Shown here piece by piece: positions 23,237-31,945 of a stretch of 64,000 nucleotides of DNA (position 1 is its first letter; every line of letters begins with the position of its first letter). The notes under the pieces were generated by a model. That model searched no databases, was not told the origin of the DNA, and saw nothing but the letters and a program-made list of their open reading frames with translations. The translations under genes were made by a program, and so were the position numbers. Source of the stretch: CALMAK01 sp964392265 (GTDB lineage: Bacteria > Patescibacteriota > Saccharimonadia > Saccharimonadales > Saccharimonadaceae); contig CAYMOS010000002.1 of the NCBI GenBank assembly GCA_964392265.1, positions 186,001-250,000 on the forward strand. Reading direction: 5' to 3'.

Positions 23237-24982
23237 ATGAAACTAGAACTCCAAAAAGGCAGTCGTTCACGGGTCTTGGTGACTATTCTTTTGGTTGTGG
23301 TGATTATCTTTATCTTCCGCCTTTTTTATCTCCAGATCATTCGCCATGATTATTACCTGGCGCAAGCCGATGAAGAGCAGCTGAAATCGCGCATCATTCC
23401 CGCCAAACGCGGGTTGATTTATGCTATGGATGGTTCGACGCCGGTGCCTCTTGTGATGAATCAGGTGGTATATACTGTGTTTGCCGATCCGCATGAGATT
23501 ACCAATGACGAGGCGGTTGCCAAAGTGGTTAAAGAGATTGCGGGGGGAAATGTCCGCGATAATTTTGAAGAATTACTCACCAAAAAGAAGACACGCTACC
23601 AGATTATTGCGACGAAACTAACCTATACACAGGCTGACAAGTTAAAGCAAAAGAACTTGCGGGGTATTGGCTTTCATGAAGAGATCCAACGCGTGTATCC
23701 CGAAGAAGCCCTCGCGGGTCAGGTGCTCGGCTTTGTTAATGCTGAAGGCAAGGGTAATTACGGTGTTGAAGCAGCACTGAATAAACAGCTGAGCGGGGTG
23801 GATGGCCAACGTCAGACGGTGACCGACGTGCGTGAGGTGCCACTGACGATTGGCGATCAAAATATTCATATTCCTGCCAAGGACGGTGATAATGTCGTCT
23901 TGTCGATTGACCGCAACGTTCAGTCATATGCCGAACAAGCTTTAAAGGCCGGGATGGAAAAAGCAGGTGCCACGAAGGGAAGCGTGTTGGTGATGAATCC
24001 TAACAACGGACAGGTGATGGCAATGGCTAACTATCCTTCATACGAGCCAGCTAAGTTTTCACAGGTGACTGATGCGGGGCTGTTTAATAACGCTATTATC
24101 TCGGCACCTTACGAGCCTGCCTCGGTGATCAAGACATTCACGATGGCAACAGGTATCGATAAGGGTGTTATCACGCCGCAGTCAACCTATTACAACACCG
24201 ACTCGATCAAGGTATACGATGCGACCGTCAGGAATGCCTTCTTGGGCATGACGGGCACGATCACGATGCAAGATGTACTAAATAACTCACTCAATACGGG
24301 AACAGTGACGGTGGCACAGCGTTTGGGTGACGGCTCTAACATCAATCGTCAGGCGCGTGATACGATGTACGATTACTTTTATAACCGATTTGGACTGGGG
24401 CATACCACTGGTATCGAGCTAGCGAACGAATCTGCCGGATTAGTCGTTTCACCTGAGGAAGTCGAGGGTAACGCGGTACGTTATTCTAATATGACGTTTG
24501 GCCAGGGGCTGGATGTGACGATGGTGCAGGTGGCGGCTGGCTTTTCGTCAGTGGTTAACGGTGGAACCTACTATCAGCCAACGGTTGTTGCAGGCACGCT
24601 GGGAAGTGACAAGCGGACGATTGACAGAAAGATAGCTCCCGCAGTCCGTCATACTATCTCGGAGTCAACGTCGGCCACGATGCGCACGATGCTCCATGAT
24701 GCCAGACAGTCGGTCTCGTATATGAAGAATGCTGATAAGGGTGGCTATACCATCGGCGGTAAAACCGGTACAGCCGAGACGCTACGTGATGGACGATATG
24801 TCAAGTCTGAGACGGTGGGTACCTACCTAGGATATGGTGGCGCCGAGCGGCCCGAGTATGTCATAATGGTGCAGGTTTCGGCTCCCAACAAGAATCTTGA
24901 AGGTGGCCTCCACGCCAGCCCGATTTTTACCGATATATCAAATTGGATGATAGACTATCTTAGCATTTCACCGAAAGGATAA
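23237..24982 (+). CDS. ftsI: Penicillin-binding protein (FtsI, septal transpeptidase)
   Basis: Cross-links septal peptidoglycan. The 581-aa protein has an N-terminal membrane anchor (about 13-32), a pedestal domain (RIIPAKRGLIYAMDG), and a transpeptidase domain with the active-site serine in EPASVIKTFTM (near residue 296), the SLN triad member in LNNSLNTGTV (near 351) and IGGKTGTAETL (near 509). All three catalytic motifs are intact. An AGAGGGGAT ribosome-binding region precedes ATG. It follows ftsL and is followed by mraY after five bases. Confidence 0.95.
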   Translation: MKLELQKGSRSRVLVTILLVVVIIFIFRLFYLQIIRHDYYLAQADEEQLKSRIIPAKRGLIYAMDGSTPVPLVMNQVVYTVFADPHEITNDEAVAKVVKEIAGGNVRDNFEELLTKKKTRYQIIATKLTYTQADKLKQKNLRGIGFHEEIQRVYPEEALAGQVLGFVNAEGKGNYGVEAALNKQLSGVDGQRQTVTDVREVPLTIGDQNIHIPAKDGDNVVLSIDRNVQSYAEQALKAGMEKAGATKGSVLVMNPNNGQVMAMANYPSYEPAKFSQVTDAGLFNNAIISAPYEPASVIKTFTMATGIDKGVITPQSTYYNTDSIKVYDATVRNAFLGMTGTITMQDVLNNSLNTGTVTVAQRLGDGSNINRQARDTMYDYFYNRFGLGHTTGIELANESAGLVVSPEEVEGNAVRYSNMTFGQGLDVTMVQVAAGFSSVVNGGTYYQPTVVAGTLGSDKRTIDRKIAPAVRHTISESTSATMRTMLHDARQSVSYMKNADKGGYTIGGKTGTAETLRDGRYVKSETVGTYLGYGGAERPEYVIMVQVSAPNKNLEGGLHASPIFTDISNWMIDYLSISPKG

Positions 24983-24987
24983 GCCAG

Positions 24988-26019
24988 ATGAATACGATAC
25001 ATATTACCGAGGAATTAACTCACACCTTTCTGCTCAGTCTGGCGGCGTTCTTGTTGGCCATGTTTTTGACGCCAATTTATACGTTTTTTGCCTATAAATA
25101 CAAGTTTTGGAAAAAACAGCGCAGTACCAGCACGACAGGTGAAAAGTTAGAAGTCTTTACCAAGCTCCATGCCAACAAGTTCAAGCGCAATATTCCGACG
25201 ATGGCCGGCCTGATTTTTATCGTTGCAATCACCTTAACAACCATCTTTAACCTTGATAGGGGACAGACATGGCTGCCACTTGCCGCGCTGCTCGGTGGCG
25301 CCTTCGTAGGGCTATTAGATGACATTATTAACCTTAGAGGTAGCGGCAAGGGAGTTGCTGGTTTGCGTTCGAGTCTCAAATTCCTGATGATTTCGGCATT
25401 AGGTATTCTTCTCGGTTGGTGGTTCTTTGAAAAAAACGGTGTTAGCAGCTTGTACGTGCCATTTATAGGTGATTGGTCGATTGGCTGGTTGATTATTCCG
25501 ATCTTTGCCTTTGCTGTGGTTGCAACGGGCAATGCGGTAAATATTAGCGACGGATTAGATGGGCTCGCTGGGGGATTGTTGAGTATTAGTTATGGTGCCT
25601 TTGGTATTATTGCCTTGCTGCAGGGACAGGTGTTCCTCGCGGGCTTTTGTTTTACGGTCACTGGCGCGTTACTGAGCTATGTCTGGTTTAATATCTATCC
25701 GGCACGATTCTTCATGGGTGATGTCGGCAGTTTTTCATTGGGCGCCACCCTAGGCGTTGTCGCAATGATGACGAATGCACTGTTCTTACTGCCAATTATT
25801 GGTGCCATGTTTGTGATTGAGGCAGGCTCTAGCGCATTGCAGATTCTTAGTAAGAAATTCTTGAAACGCAAAATATTCCTGTCGGCTCCGGTCCATCATC
25901 ATCTTGAGGCGATTGGGTGGCCAGAGACCAAGGTAACAATGCGCTTTTGGGTGATCGGATCTGTGGCGGCCTTTATTGGTGTCTTCTTGGCGCTAGCGGG
26001 AGGTATCATTAACGCATGA
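24988..26019 (+). CDS. mraY: Phospho-N-acetylmuramoyl-pentapeptide-transferase
   Basis: Makes lipid I by moving phospho-MurNAc-pentapeptide from UDP to undecaprenyl phosphate at the membrane. The 343-aa protein has about ten transmembrane helices. The conserved Asp pair is in GLLDDIINL, the NAVNISDGLDGLAGG loop and the FMGDVGSFSLG loop carry metal-binding residues, and APVHHHLEAIGW contains the three-histidine signature. These motifs are complete. The stop codon overlaps the ATG of ftsW (ATGA). Confidence 0.96.
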   Translation: MNTIHITEELTHTFLLSLAAFLLAMFLTPIYTFFAYKYKFWKKQRSTSTTGEKLEVFTKLHANKFKRNIPTMAGLIFIVAITLTTIFNLDRGQTWLPLAALLGGAFVGLLDDIINLRGSGKGVAGLRSSLKFLMISALGILLGWWFFEKNGVSSLYVPFIGDWSIGWLIIPIFAFAVVATGNAVNISDGLDGLAGGLLSISYGAFGIIALLQGQVFLAGFCFTVTGALLSYVWFNIYPARFFMGDVGSFSLGATLGVVAMMTNALFLLPIIGAMFVIEAGSSALQILSKKFLKRKIFLSAPVHHHLEAIGWPETKVTMRFWVIGSVAAFIGVFLALAGGIINA

Positions 26020-27323
26020 GGCAGTCTGTCACCCCTGTGCTTCGTCGTGCTATGACAACACGTAACGCGGCGGCCTCGTCAGAGCCCGTCTCGCGTCGTC
26101 ATCGGCCGGACATGCAAATCATGCTGTATATGGGTTTATTGATGATGCTGGGACTGGTGGTGATGTTTGCGATTGGTCCGCAGCGTGCTAATGTCTTGAA
26201 CGCAGCTATGGGTACTGACTATAGCGATACGTACTTTTTCTTAAAGCAAGTGACCAGCATCGCCATTGGGTTGGTCGCCTTTACGGTCTTTGCCATGATG
26301 CCGTATCAGGTGATTATTAAACATCGCCGGACGATACTCTTCACCGGTATCGGTGCCTGTATCCTCTTGGCTATCGCCGACACAGCAGGGTGGGGGATCG
26401 CCCAACACAGCCTGGGGGCAACCAGGTGGTTTGATCTGGGGCCCCTGGGGAGCTTCCAGCCAGCTGAAATTCTGAAATTTGGCGTTTTGATTTATTTGGC
26501 GGTATTCTTCGGCATGCAAGCGCGAGCTGGGCAGCTCAACGATTGGCGCGAAACACTGGTGCCGGCCGGAGTGATCGTGGGAATTGCTGTCCTTTTTATT
26601 ATCGTGATTCAGCGCGATATGGGCACGGGTATTTCGCTGCTGGCGATCGTGGCGGCAATGCTTTTCATGGCTGGAGTATCTCGCCGGGTCGGACTCGCCA
26701 TGGTTGGTCTGACGGCACTCGCCTTTGTGGCAATGATTGTGATGGCACCGCACCGTATTGATCGTGTAAATACGTTCCTTAGGGGCGATAGCACTTCTAC
26801 GTCCGATTCTTCCAGCTACCATATTGAACACGCCAAGATTGCCATTGGCACTGGTGGCTTGCTAGGAGTTGGCATTGGTAATAGTGTTCAGGCGACGGGA
26901 TATCTGCCAGAGGCTATCAACGACTCGGTGTTTGCGATTATGGGAGAGACATTTGGATTTATAGGGCTAGTGGCGACGATTGCGTTGTTTGTCGCCTTAC
27001 TGATGCGACTCCTTAAGGTTATGGACCATTTGGCCGACTATCGGCTCAAACTGATTGCGGCCGGGGTCTTTGGTTGGTTTGGCGTCCATGTTATTCTCAA
27101 TATAGGCGCAATGATCGGTCTCGTACCACTGACAGGGATAACGTTACCACTTCTTAGTTTTGGTGGTACCAGTATGTTGTTCGTGGCAGCGGCATTGGGA
27201 CTGGTGTTTCAACTATCTAGGTATACAGTTCATGGATCAATAACAAAGGAGGCGGGATATGAAAGTTCTGGCAGTCGGCGGAGGCTCGGGGGGCCACGTT
27301 ACACCAGTCGCCGCAGTGCTTAG
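26016..27323 (+). CDS. ftsW: FtsW/RodA-family peptidoglycan polymerase
   Basis: A 435-aa SEDS-family glycosyltransferase that polymerises lipid II at the septum with FtsI. About ten membrane helices follow a basic N-terminal tail of 30 residues. Family segments include GATRWFDLGPLGSFQPAEILK, with the conserved Gln-Pro-Ser/Ala-Glu, FIIVIQRDMGTG, and LPLLSFGGTSMLFVAAALG near the end. The C-terminal tail is basic. Its last 65 bases overlap murG in another frame, an unusually long overlap; the FtsW tail (YESSGSRRRLGG) and the MurG start are encoded by the same DNA. Confidence 0.95.
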   Translation: MRQSVTPVLRRAMTTRNAAASSEPVSRRHRPDMQIMLYMGLLMMLGLVVMFAIGPQRANVLNAAMGTDYSDTYFFLKQVTSIAIGLVAFTVFAMMPYQVIIKHRRTILFTGIGACILLAIADTAGWGIAQHSLGATRWFDLGPLGSFQPAEILKFGVLIYLAVFFGMQARAGQLNDWRETLVPAGVIVGIAVLFIIVIQRDMGTGISLLAIVAAMLFMAGVSRRVGLAMVGLTALAFVAMIVMAPHRIDRVNTFLRGDSTSTSDSSSYHIEHAKIAIGTGGLLGVGIGNSVQATGYLPEAINDSVFAIMGETFGFIGLVATIALFVALLMRLLKVMDHLADYRLKLIAAGVFGWFGVHVILNIGAMIGLVPLTGITLPLLSFGGTSMLFVAAALGLVFQLSRYTVHGSITKEAGYESSGSRRRLGGPRYTSRRSA

Positions 27324-28425
27324 GCAGCTGGCCTCGGGCACGGCATCTGACGAAACACTCGACGTCTTGTTTGTGTGTGATACCGCTTTTAAAAAACAGG
27401 CCACTGGTATCATGGCGACGCTACCTTTCGCTGTTAAGGTGCGGACAATCCCTTCGGGTAAACTGCGGCGATACGCTCATTTTTCGTGGTGGCAGTATAT
27501 CCGTCATTTTTCAATTGTCTTACAAAATATTGCCGATATTGCCAAGACGGCCGCAGGTTTTGTGGTTTCTATAGGGGTACTGCTGCGCTTTCGACCTGAT
27601 GTTGTCTTTGCGAAGGGTGGATATGTCTGCCTCCCGATGGGGTTGGCGGCGAGAATGTTGCGCATACCATTGGTGATCCATGATTCGGATGTTCTGCCGG
27701 GGCTGACAAATAAGGTGTTGTCGCGCTTTGCGACCAGCATTGGGACGGGGATGCCTCTAGAGAACTACCCATATAACCCAGCCATCTCACAGTACGTCGG
27801 CGTGCCAATCAGTACTGATATTCAACCAGTCACCTCTGATACGCAGCGTGCCTTTCGACAGGAGCTTAACCTGCCGATCGATAAGAATATCGTGCTAGCA
27901 GTTGGAGGTGGCCTGGGGTCGGTCACAATCAATACAGCGGTGATTGCCGCAGCCAAAGCAATACAGACAACAGAAGACATACTTTTTTACAACATTACGG
28001 GTACGGCAAATATCGACACGGCGCGTCAACAATCTGAGGGACTGGCGACCTATCATGCAGAACCGTTTGTGTATCAGAATATGTACAAACTGTTAGGAGC
28101 GGCCGATATCGTGGTGACGAGGGCAAGTGCGACGACCCTGCAAGAACTAGCGGGGCTACGTCAGGCGGTGATTGCGGTACCTGCCAAGCAACTCGGTGAT
28201 CAACAGAAGAACGCCGAGATGTTCGCTAAGTATGACGCAGTGATGGTGCTACAGGATGACCAGCTAACGGCGGATTTACTCCCAACCGTGAGGGCGCTGC
28301 TTGACGATGAACAGAGACGAGATCAACTGGCAGCGAACCTCCATGCCTTTGCCCGACCTCAGGCCGCAAAAGATATGGCGCGGCTTGTACGCAAGGCGGC
28401 ACGTCAAAGGAAGAGTGACAACTGA
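27259..28425 (+). CDS. murG: MurG N-acetylglucosaminyltransferase
   Basis: Adds GlcNAc to lipid I to make lipid II on the cytoplasmic face of the membrane. The 388-aa GT-B protein starts MKVLAVGGGSGGHVTPV, with the glycine-rich loop that binds the lipid phosphate, has GGYVCLPMGLAARML and HDSDVLPGLTNK in the first half, and VLAVGGGLGSVTIN plus VVTRASATTLQELAGL (UDP-GlcNAc site) in the second. ATG 27259 is supported by GGAGGCGGG immediately upstream inside ftsW. It overlaps ftsW by 65 bases and ftsQ by one base. Confidence 0.96.
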   Translation: MKVLAVGGGSGGHVTPVAAVLRQLASGTASDETLDVLFVCDTAFKKQATGIMATLPFAVKVRTIPSGKLRRYAHFSWWQYIRHFSIVLQNIADIAKTAAGFVVSIGVLLRFRPDVVFAKGGYVCLPMGLAARMLRIPLVIHDSDVLPGLTNKVLSRFATSIGTGMPLENYPYNPAISQYVGVPISTDIQPVTSDTQRAFRQELNLPIDKNIVLAVGGGLGSVTINTAVIAAAKAIQTTEDILFYNITGTANIDTARQQSEGLATYHAEPFVYQNMYKLLGAADIVVTRASATTLQELAGLRQAVIAVPAKQLGDQQKNAEMFAKYDAVMVLQDDQLTADLLPTVRALLDDEQRRDQLAANLHAFARPQAAKDMARLVRKAARQRKSDN

Positions 28426-29333
28426 TGAAATTTTTTGGTGGTAAGAAAGCTACTTCTTCTGATGTTAGGCGCCGAACGCAACTAACCGAGCGTCCCGAGG
28501 CACATCCAGCGCCTCCTTCGTTTCGTCGTAACCGGACGATGACCGATCGATCAACCTTACCCGAAGTGTCAGAACGGGCACGCGTGCACCACCTACGCCT
28601 CCTGCGGCGCAAAGTAGGGATGATTCTTGGCCTCAGCCTTGGCCTACTGGTGGTGATTATCTTAGGGGTCAGTCAGTTTACGCATTCGGTCGCGATGACT
28701 GCTACAGGAAGTACGGAGATGGTGCAGCGACTTGATACCGCATCGTATCAAAAATACTTTGACGAGTATTATCAGGCATATCCTTTTGAGCGTTTTCGTT
28801 TCTTGACGAATTATGATCAGCTTTCTCGGTGGATGCAGGCCTCTGCCCCAGAGATTGCCAGTATCACACCCAAAGGCATTGCTGGCCTAGGTGTTGCTCG
28901 GTTTGAGCTGCGTTTGCGGCAGCCTTTGGCTGGTTGGCGCGTGAATGACCAGCAGTATTATGTCGATACTCAAGGAGTAACGTTTAAAAAGAACTACTAC
29001 GCAGAACCCACAGTAACGGTGGTTGATCATAGTGGTGCTGAGGTCGAGCAAGGTGCGGCCATTGCCAGTAGTCGCCTGCTGTCATTTGTTGGTCGGGCGG
29101 TTGCCCTGACGGCAAATGAGGGAGTCAAGATTACCCAGGTGGAAATCCCTAGTCGGTCAATGCGTCAAGTCTATCTGCATGGTGAATCAATTCCGGTGAT
29201 TCGTATGACGATTGATAGGGGAGTGGAGTACCAGGTGACGGACATGAAGAAAGCCTTGGCATTCTTCCAGATAAGGGGAGAGTCTCCAGAATATATTGAT
29301 GTTCGCACTGCCGGTAAAGCCTTTTATCGGTAG
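28425..29333 (+). CDS. ftsQ: FtsQ/DivIB-type division protein
   Basis: A 302-aa bitopic division protein. A long basic cytoplasmic tail (1-60) precedes one transmembrane helix (about 64-85), followed by an outer region with a POTRA-like beta domain and the FtsQ segment around WRVNDQQYYVDTQGVTFK. It acts with FtsL as a bridge between septal synthases and the Z ring. Identity comes from this domain order and its place after murG (TGATG overlap). It ends the cluster; murC-F, ddl, ftsA and ftsZ are not here. Confidence 0.85.
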   Translation: MKFFGGKKATSSDVRRRTQLTERPEAHPAPPSFRRNRTMTDRSTLPEVSERARVHHLRLLRRKVGMILGLSLGLLVVIILGVSQFTHSVAMTATGSTEMVQRLDTASYQKYFDEYYQAYPFERFRFLTNYDQLSRWMQASAPEIASITPKGIAGLGVARFELRLRQPLAGWRVNDQQYYVDTQGVTFKKNYYAEPTVTVVDHSGAEVEQGAAIASSRLLSFVGRAVALTANEGVKITQVEIPSRSMRQVYLHGESIPVIRMTIDRGVEYQVTDMKKALAFFQIRGESPEYIDVRTAGKAFYR

Positions 29334-29350
29334 GCGGGGCATTATAGGGA

Positions 29351-29370
29351 ATGTTCTATTTTTGTTCTAT
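29351..29370 (+). repeat. 20-base repeat, left copy
   Basis: ATGTTCTATTTTTGTTCTAT is found again, letter for letter, at 29978-29997. It consists of two GTTCTAT heptamers 11 bases apart. It marks the left side of the 0.7-kb intergenic region. Confidence 0.8.
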
Positions 29371-29977
29371 TTTCATAAAAACCTATAAAACTATATAAAA
29401 ATACAAAAGTCAAATAATGTCAAACAGGAGAGTGGGAGGGTAGTGGGGCAATGAAAATGAAAAAAATGCAAATGCGTGCACAAGCCTAAGTACGCGACCG
29501 AAAATAATCAGGCGTTGTGGATAACATTGATGTCATGACAACATCGTCCTGCCCGAGGGGGTATGATCGCTGGGACTGGATATCTGTATACGTGTAAACG
29601 ATAAAAGTATGTCCGTGCATCTGCGTGAGGGAGAAATAAGTGAGACAACACCCCATTAAGAGGTATACCTCAAAAAATACTCCTAATGCCAATGAGTGTA
29701 TACTCATCCATTGTTCTATATTGTTATGTCGTAAAAGATATATTGTGCGACGTGATCGCGCAAACAGCTTTACGCTAACCTATTCATGATTTTGATTTAT
29801 TTTTTCGCCAGCAACCTGCTGATTTTTGTGTCGCCTGTTTGTTCCCGGGCTTTGCTTGCCTTTTGCCGTCAATCGGCATATTTTATGGCTGGTTTTCCCA
29901 TAGTATGTTTGGCTGGTTGAACGCGGCTAAATTGCCCATACATGACGGCTGGACTGCCATGTATTGCGATATATAAA
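29371..29977. other. Intergenic region with palindromes, no convincing gene
   Basis: Apart from the flanking repeats I see no supported gene. A partial third copy of the repeat (TGTTCTATATTGTTAT) is at 29712. Short palindromes include TGTCATGACA (29534 region), GAGGTATACCTC (29659 region), ATGAGT-GTAT-ACTCAT (29694 region) and a TGCCG/CGGCA hairpin near 29864. One DnaA-box-like TGTGGATAA is at 29516-29524. A 73-codon minus-strand frame (29486-29707) lacks a ribosome-binding site and is not called. Confidence 0.5.
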
Positions 29978-29997
29978 ATGTTCTATTTTTGTTCTAT
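29978..29997 (+). repeat. 20-base repeat, right copy
   Basis: Exact copy of 29351-29370, 627 bases away in the same direction and 44 bases before the folC -10 box (30041-30046). Confidence 0.8.
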
Positions 29998-30056
29998 ACT
30001 TTAAAACAAGTCAGCTCAGATAAACAGAGGCGAACTACTGTATACTAAGAGGGATA

Positions 30057-31322
30057 ATGCAGCTACAGACCTTTTGGCAAGTGGAAGAATATCTTGCGAT
30101 GCGAACAGCAACACCTAGCCATAAGGGTGAGGCGCGTCTTCGGTATGTCAAAGAGGTCCTCAGACAGCTTGGGAGCCCTCAGGACGCTGTCCCGGTTATT
30201 CATGTGGCTGGAACATCGGGCAAAGGGTCGACGGTCTATTATATGGCGGCACTTCTGGCTGCCAGCGGATACCAAGTGGGCTCAATCGTCTCGCCGCACG
30301 TCAACTCGGTGGCTGAACGATCACAAATTAACGGTGCTTTACTGGCTGAGGCGGACTATTGCCGGTATTTCAACGCCTTTGTCCAGGTTATCGGAGAACT
30401 TGATGTCGAGCTGACCTATGTGGAGTCTCTCGTCATCTTCTCGTTCTGGTTATTTGCCCAGCAACAAGTTGACTATGTTGTGGTTGAAGTAGGTGTTGGT
30501 GGCCGTGTTGATGTGACGAATGTACTGGGTCGACCGGATAAAGTAGCCGTCATTACCGATATTGGTCTTGACCATATTGGGCTGCTCGGCGATACGGTCG
30601 TCCAGATTGCTGGCGAGAAGGCCGGGATTATCACTCCCGGTAGTTCGGTGCTGATGCATCAACAAGACCCCGAGATTGTCGAGGTGATTGCAAAGGCAGC
30701 GGTGGCCCAGGGTGCAACGCTACAGGTGATTGATAGGGCAGTCCCGCCGGAACTGTCACTTAGCTCCCTCCTCTCTTATCAGGTGCGTAATAGTACTTTG
30801 GCGCTTGCGGCAGTTCAACGGCGATTATCAATCGATCATCGTCCTGCGCCGACATCTGCTGCCGTCTCGAGGGCGCCACAGTGTAGTATTCCAGGGCGTT
30901 TTGAGCAATTCGAGATAGATGGGGTGCCTACCCTGTTCGATGCTGCCCATAATCCGCAAAAGATTCGTGCGTTTACTGAGGCATATCATAACGCCTACCC
31001 GGGTACGCCTTGTATTATCGTTGTGGCTTTTAGCGCTCACAAATCCGACACAGTAAAGGAATCTCTGCAGATACTGCGAGGTATATCGGATAAGATGATA
31101 GTGACTGAATTCACCGTCGAAGGGACGCAACGGGCCTCCCTAGATGTTCTGTTACTTACATCAGTGGCGGATGAGGTCGGTTTTGAGGTGATCGGGCAAC
31201 AGTCCAGTCCACGCACGGCACTCACCGAGGCGATCGAATGGGCCCGTCAGCACCAGGCAATGGTGGTGGTAACGGGATCATTCTATCTGATTAGTCAGCT
31301 TCGTGCCTCTGACGATAAATAA
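30057..31322 (+). CDS. folC: Folylpolyglutamate/dihydrofolate synthase
   Basis: A 421-aa Mur-ligase-family enzyme that adds glutamate to folates (and, in bifunctional forms, makes dihydrofolate). It has the P-loop VIHVAGTSGKGSTVYY, the SPHVNSVAERSQING loop (here with Ser/Pro-His as in FolC), EVGVGGRVDVTNV, ITDIGLDHIGLLGDT and the C-terminal domain with DAAHNPQKIRAF. These distinguish FolC from MurC-F. TATACT at 30041-30046 is ten bases before ATG (leaderless). No other folate genes are in the window, so salvage of folate precursors is plausible. Confidence 0.93.
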   Translation: MQLQTFWQVEEYLAMRTATPSHKGEARLRYVKEVLRQLGSPQDAVPVIHVAGTSGKGSTVYYMAALLAASGYQVGSIVSPHVNSVAERSQINGALLAEADYCRYFNAFVQVIGELDVELTYVESLVIFSFWLFAQQQVDYVVVEVGVGGRVDVTNVLGRPDKVAVITDIGLDHIGLLGDTVVQIAGEKAGIITPGSSVLMHQQDPEIVEVIAKAAVAQGATLQVIDRAVPPELSLSSLLSYQVRNSTLALAAVQRRLSIDHRPAPTSAAVSRAPQCSIPGRFEQFEIDGVPTLFDAAHNPQKIRAFTEAYHNAYPGTPCIIVVAFSAHKSDTVKESLQILRGISDKMIVTEFTVEGTQRASLDVLLLTSVADEVGFEVIGQQSSPRTALTEAIEWARQHQAMVVVTGSFYLISQLRASDDK

Positions 31323-31892
31323 TTATTCTTGTGGAGGGGTGTTTTTCGTATCGTGCTCGGTCGCAGGTTTAAAACCAGCGCTCTTTTCCTTAGGAAGATA
31401 TTCAAGACGTAATTCAAACAGAAAGAACCAGCTAAGGAGAGCGGCAATAATGGTGCCAAAGATAGTACTGACGATTGCGCCACCAGCAATACCAGATACG
31501 AGGCTACCAGCAAGAGCAATGAGTGATCCTAGAAAGACGAGGTCCCAGCCGGACTTCTTCTTTTCGCGTAGTGGTTGAATGGCTTTTAGCTCAATAACGA
31601 TCACAACAACAAACACAGCCATGCTCACCCAGATACTAATGTCGGTTCCTATGGTTGATGGGGTGTCAACGCCAAGCGCTGCGCTGAATTGCCTCGCCTG
31701 ATACAAGACGTCGTTAGCCCACATCAGGGTGCGGATAGATCCAATAATACTGATAATACTGCCGACGATACCAACGATGACCAGCCACCAGGCATTGTCA
31801 GCGAGCCATTTACGGGCTTGTGCTGGCAGGTGGATGGGTGAATCTTTTTGCCACCCAGCAAGAGTTTGTTCAAGGTTTTTTAATGCGCTCAT
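31323..31892 (-). CDS. Uncharacterised membrane protein
   Basis: A 189-aa protein with a soluble N-terminal 45 residues (MSALKNLEQTLAGWQKD) and about four transmembrane helices (near 50-70, 97-115, 125-147, 150-170), ending in a short charged tail rich in Lys, Thr and Pro. No family is certain; the size and topology recall Yip1/DUF4870-type proteins. The open frame extends 24 codons upstream, but ATG 31892 is preferred because it follows GGAGG at ten bases. It is divergent from the ThrE-like gene, and the two promoters overlap in a 53-base gap. Its stop lies against that of folC. Confidence 0.65.
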   Translation of the reverse strand: MSALKNLEQTLAGWQKDSPIHLPAQARKWLADNAWWLVIVGIVGSIISIIGSIRTLMWANDVLYQARQFSAALGVDTPSTIGTDISIWVSMAVFVVVIVIELKAIQPLREKKKSGWDLVFLGSLIALAGSLVSGIAGGAIVSTIFGTIIAALLSWFFLFELRLEYLPKEKSAGFKPATEHDTKNTPPQE

Positions 31893-31945
31893 GACGTGGT
31901 AACCTCCATATATATTGTGCCTCCATAATGCTATACTTATGCTAT

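Noticed and set aside
29516..29524. Possible origin of replication (DnaA box TGTGGATAA)
   Set aside because: Only one good box was seen and dnaA, dnaN or gyr genes are not nearby; a single 9-mer is not enough.
29486..29707. 73-codon minus-strand frame in the large intergenic region
   Set aside because: No ribosome-binding site or suitably placed -10 box, and the product has no recognisable pattern.
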